From NCBI GenBank assembly GCA_012862575.1, contig BLSF01000001.1, forward strand, positions 248,001 through 312,000: a stretch of 64,000 bases of DNA, read 5' to 3'. Origin of the DNA: Parietichytrium sp. I65-24A (Eukaryota; Sar; Bigyra; Thraustochytrida; Thraustochytriidae). Of this stretch, positions 63,008 through 64,000 are shown one piece after another. Every line of letters starts with the position of its first letter. Within the stretch, counting starts at the first letter, position 1. Both the position numbers and the translations under genes were made by a program. The notes under the pieces were generated by a model. It was not told the origin of the DNA. It saw only the letters and a list, made by a program, of their open reading frames with translations, and did no database searches.

Positions 63008-64000
63008 TCGACCGTCGATACTCAGGACAGCACCAGAACTCTCGGTTTCAACTTTCATCCCTTTTCCCAAACTCTCCAAACTCCTCGAGAATGTAGGAAA
63101 TCCTCAACTCGTTCCAACAAAGATAGCGAAAGTCTCCAAGCGACAGAGCACGACTCAACGTGAGCTGTGTTTTGGTCTTTTGTCTTTTGAACAGGACTTG
63201 ACCGAAGAAGAAAGGAAAAGTCCGCGTTGACAGTGAGTGAGTCAGGCCCCTTGACACCCGTGCGTCTCCAAGTGATAAGTTATGGTGCTGCTAGTACCAG
63301 TGCACAGCGCCTGGTGATGATTGAGCGCTTTTGTTGACTCACGGCTCTCACGGCAGCACGGTGGCGGCAGGATGGCATGAATCATGCACGAGTAGCGAGC
63401 GCGTAGCGCAGAGAGCGTTTGGCGCTGGTTGGCCGAGTCAGAAGTCAAGTTTGTTAATCTGTCAGCCAACCAGATAGCCACCTTCGATTTGGGCATTCAC
63501 AGTCAATCATGTTCACTGTCAGTCAACGCTCCCGATCATCTTCTTCCTCCTCCTCAAGCGACTTCGTAGCTCGGTCTAATCTTCCCATGCAAGAAGCTCT
63601 TTCTGCTCTTCCTAATCTCTTCTCATGCGAGCGCACGGGTAGCGCGGGTTTAACCATCGCTCTAAATGACGGTACTAGTACCTCGGCGGCTGGCCCGTAG
63701 TCGTCTCGTAGCACAGCGGTGAATGTGGCGGCTGAGCGAAAGCGTGAGAGTCTGTGCATCACGAGCGAGTTAGCGAGCGGGGGAGCGCCACGATTCCGAG
63801 TCAGAGAACTCACTCACTCACTGATATCATCATGATTTTATGGCCGTCAAGTCTTGTCAAAATCAGTCGATAAACCTTTCCATGCAAGTCCGCCCGATTC
63901 AGAGACAGGCTGGCTCCCCTTGTTTTGCTTCATGGGTTTCAAACAGATCAGGGCATTGAGGGCCACGAGGTCCAAATAGAGTTCGTGACGGTATACTGTC

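Larger units (their letters stand above)
61162..64000. other. 2.8-kb gene-poor right end
   Basis: No supported gene. The stretch is rich in simple repeats: CT and TATC tracts at 61480-61515, CT at 61841-61868, TTCC at 62133-62158, and GTAC-cored clusters at 62981-63007 and about 63672-63680. A 135-codon ATG frame at 62823-63230 runs through one of these clusters and has no domain features. Confidence 0.4.

Noticed and set aside
62823-63230. 135-codon ATG frame near the right end
   Set aside because: It runs through a GTAC repeat cluster, has no recognisable domain and shows no sign of conservation.
1-64000. tRNA, rRNA, CRISPR array, transposon or virus-like elements
   Set aside because: By eye I saw no convincing T-arm/anticodon pairs, no spaced direct repeats of array type, and no reverse transcriptase, integrase, transposase or capsid-like frames. 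A covariance-model scan could still find a tRNA or snRNA.

Overview
The window is nuclear DNA from a microbial eukaryote with a compact, intron-poor genome. The evidence is 23 well-supported protein genes of plainly eukaryotic families: meiotic helicase, eIF2B, importin, AMPK, GPI transamidase, Wee1, MCM-binding protein, Arf-GAP and Tubby. There are no operons of bacterial type, and only four introns can be supported (77, 68, 97 and 116 nt). They have GTAAGN donors, and two show a clear CTAAC branch site. The gene mix (AMPK, N-glycan MGAT1, a pentameric ligand-gated channel, a giant EF-hand protein, Tubby) would suit an intron-poor protist such as a thraustochytrid-type stramenopile. That placement is only a guess from content; an intron-poor alga cannot be excluded.

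Layout, left to right: HFM1/MER3 helicase (-), eIF2B beta (+), C9orf85/DUF2039 zinc protein (-), importin-4-like (+), AMPK beta (-), Cys-less pentameric channel (+), DUF885 membrane peptidase-like protein (+), PIG-T (-), ATG11/ATG17-like scaffold (+), mitochondrial mL46 (-), Wee1/Myt1 kinase (+), unknown membrane protein (-), MCMBP (+), SV2/SVOP-like MFS carrier (-), MRS2/CorA channel (-), AAAP amino acid carrier (+), giant vWA-like/EF-hand protein (-), SLC17-like carrier (+), MGAT1 (-), organellar-type TrpRS (-), OPA-like MFS carrier (-), ArfGAP-FYVE protein (+) and a RING-Tubby fusion (-). Strands mostly alternate. Gaps between convergent genes are short (about 140 to 690 bp), while divergent gaps are long (about 0.8 to 1.6 kb). 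Many upstream gaps carry GTAC-centred palindromic clusters (GTACTCG, GTACCCG, GTACGCG).

The genes are housekeeping and regulatory and do not form one pathway. Loose groups are cell cycle and genome maintenance (HFM1, Wee1, MCMBP), translation and organelle translation (eIF2B beta, mL46, TrpRS), glycosylation and GPI anchoring (MGAT1, PIG-T), energy sensing and autophagy (AMPK beta, ATG11-like), and membrane transport (six carriers or channels).

The most striking points are a one-base TAATG overlap between the TrpRS stop codon and the MGAT1 start codon, a direct RING-Tubby fusion, a pentameric channel without Cys-loop cysteines or a visible signal peptide, an ArfGAP-FYVE fusion, and the recurrent GTAC palindromes. 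No tRNA, rRNA, CRISPR, transposon or virus-like element was recognised. The last 2.8 kb holds no gene I can support.
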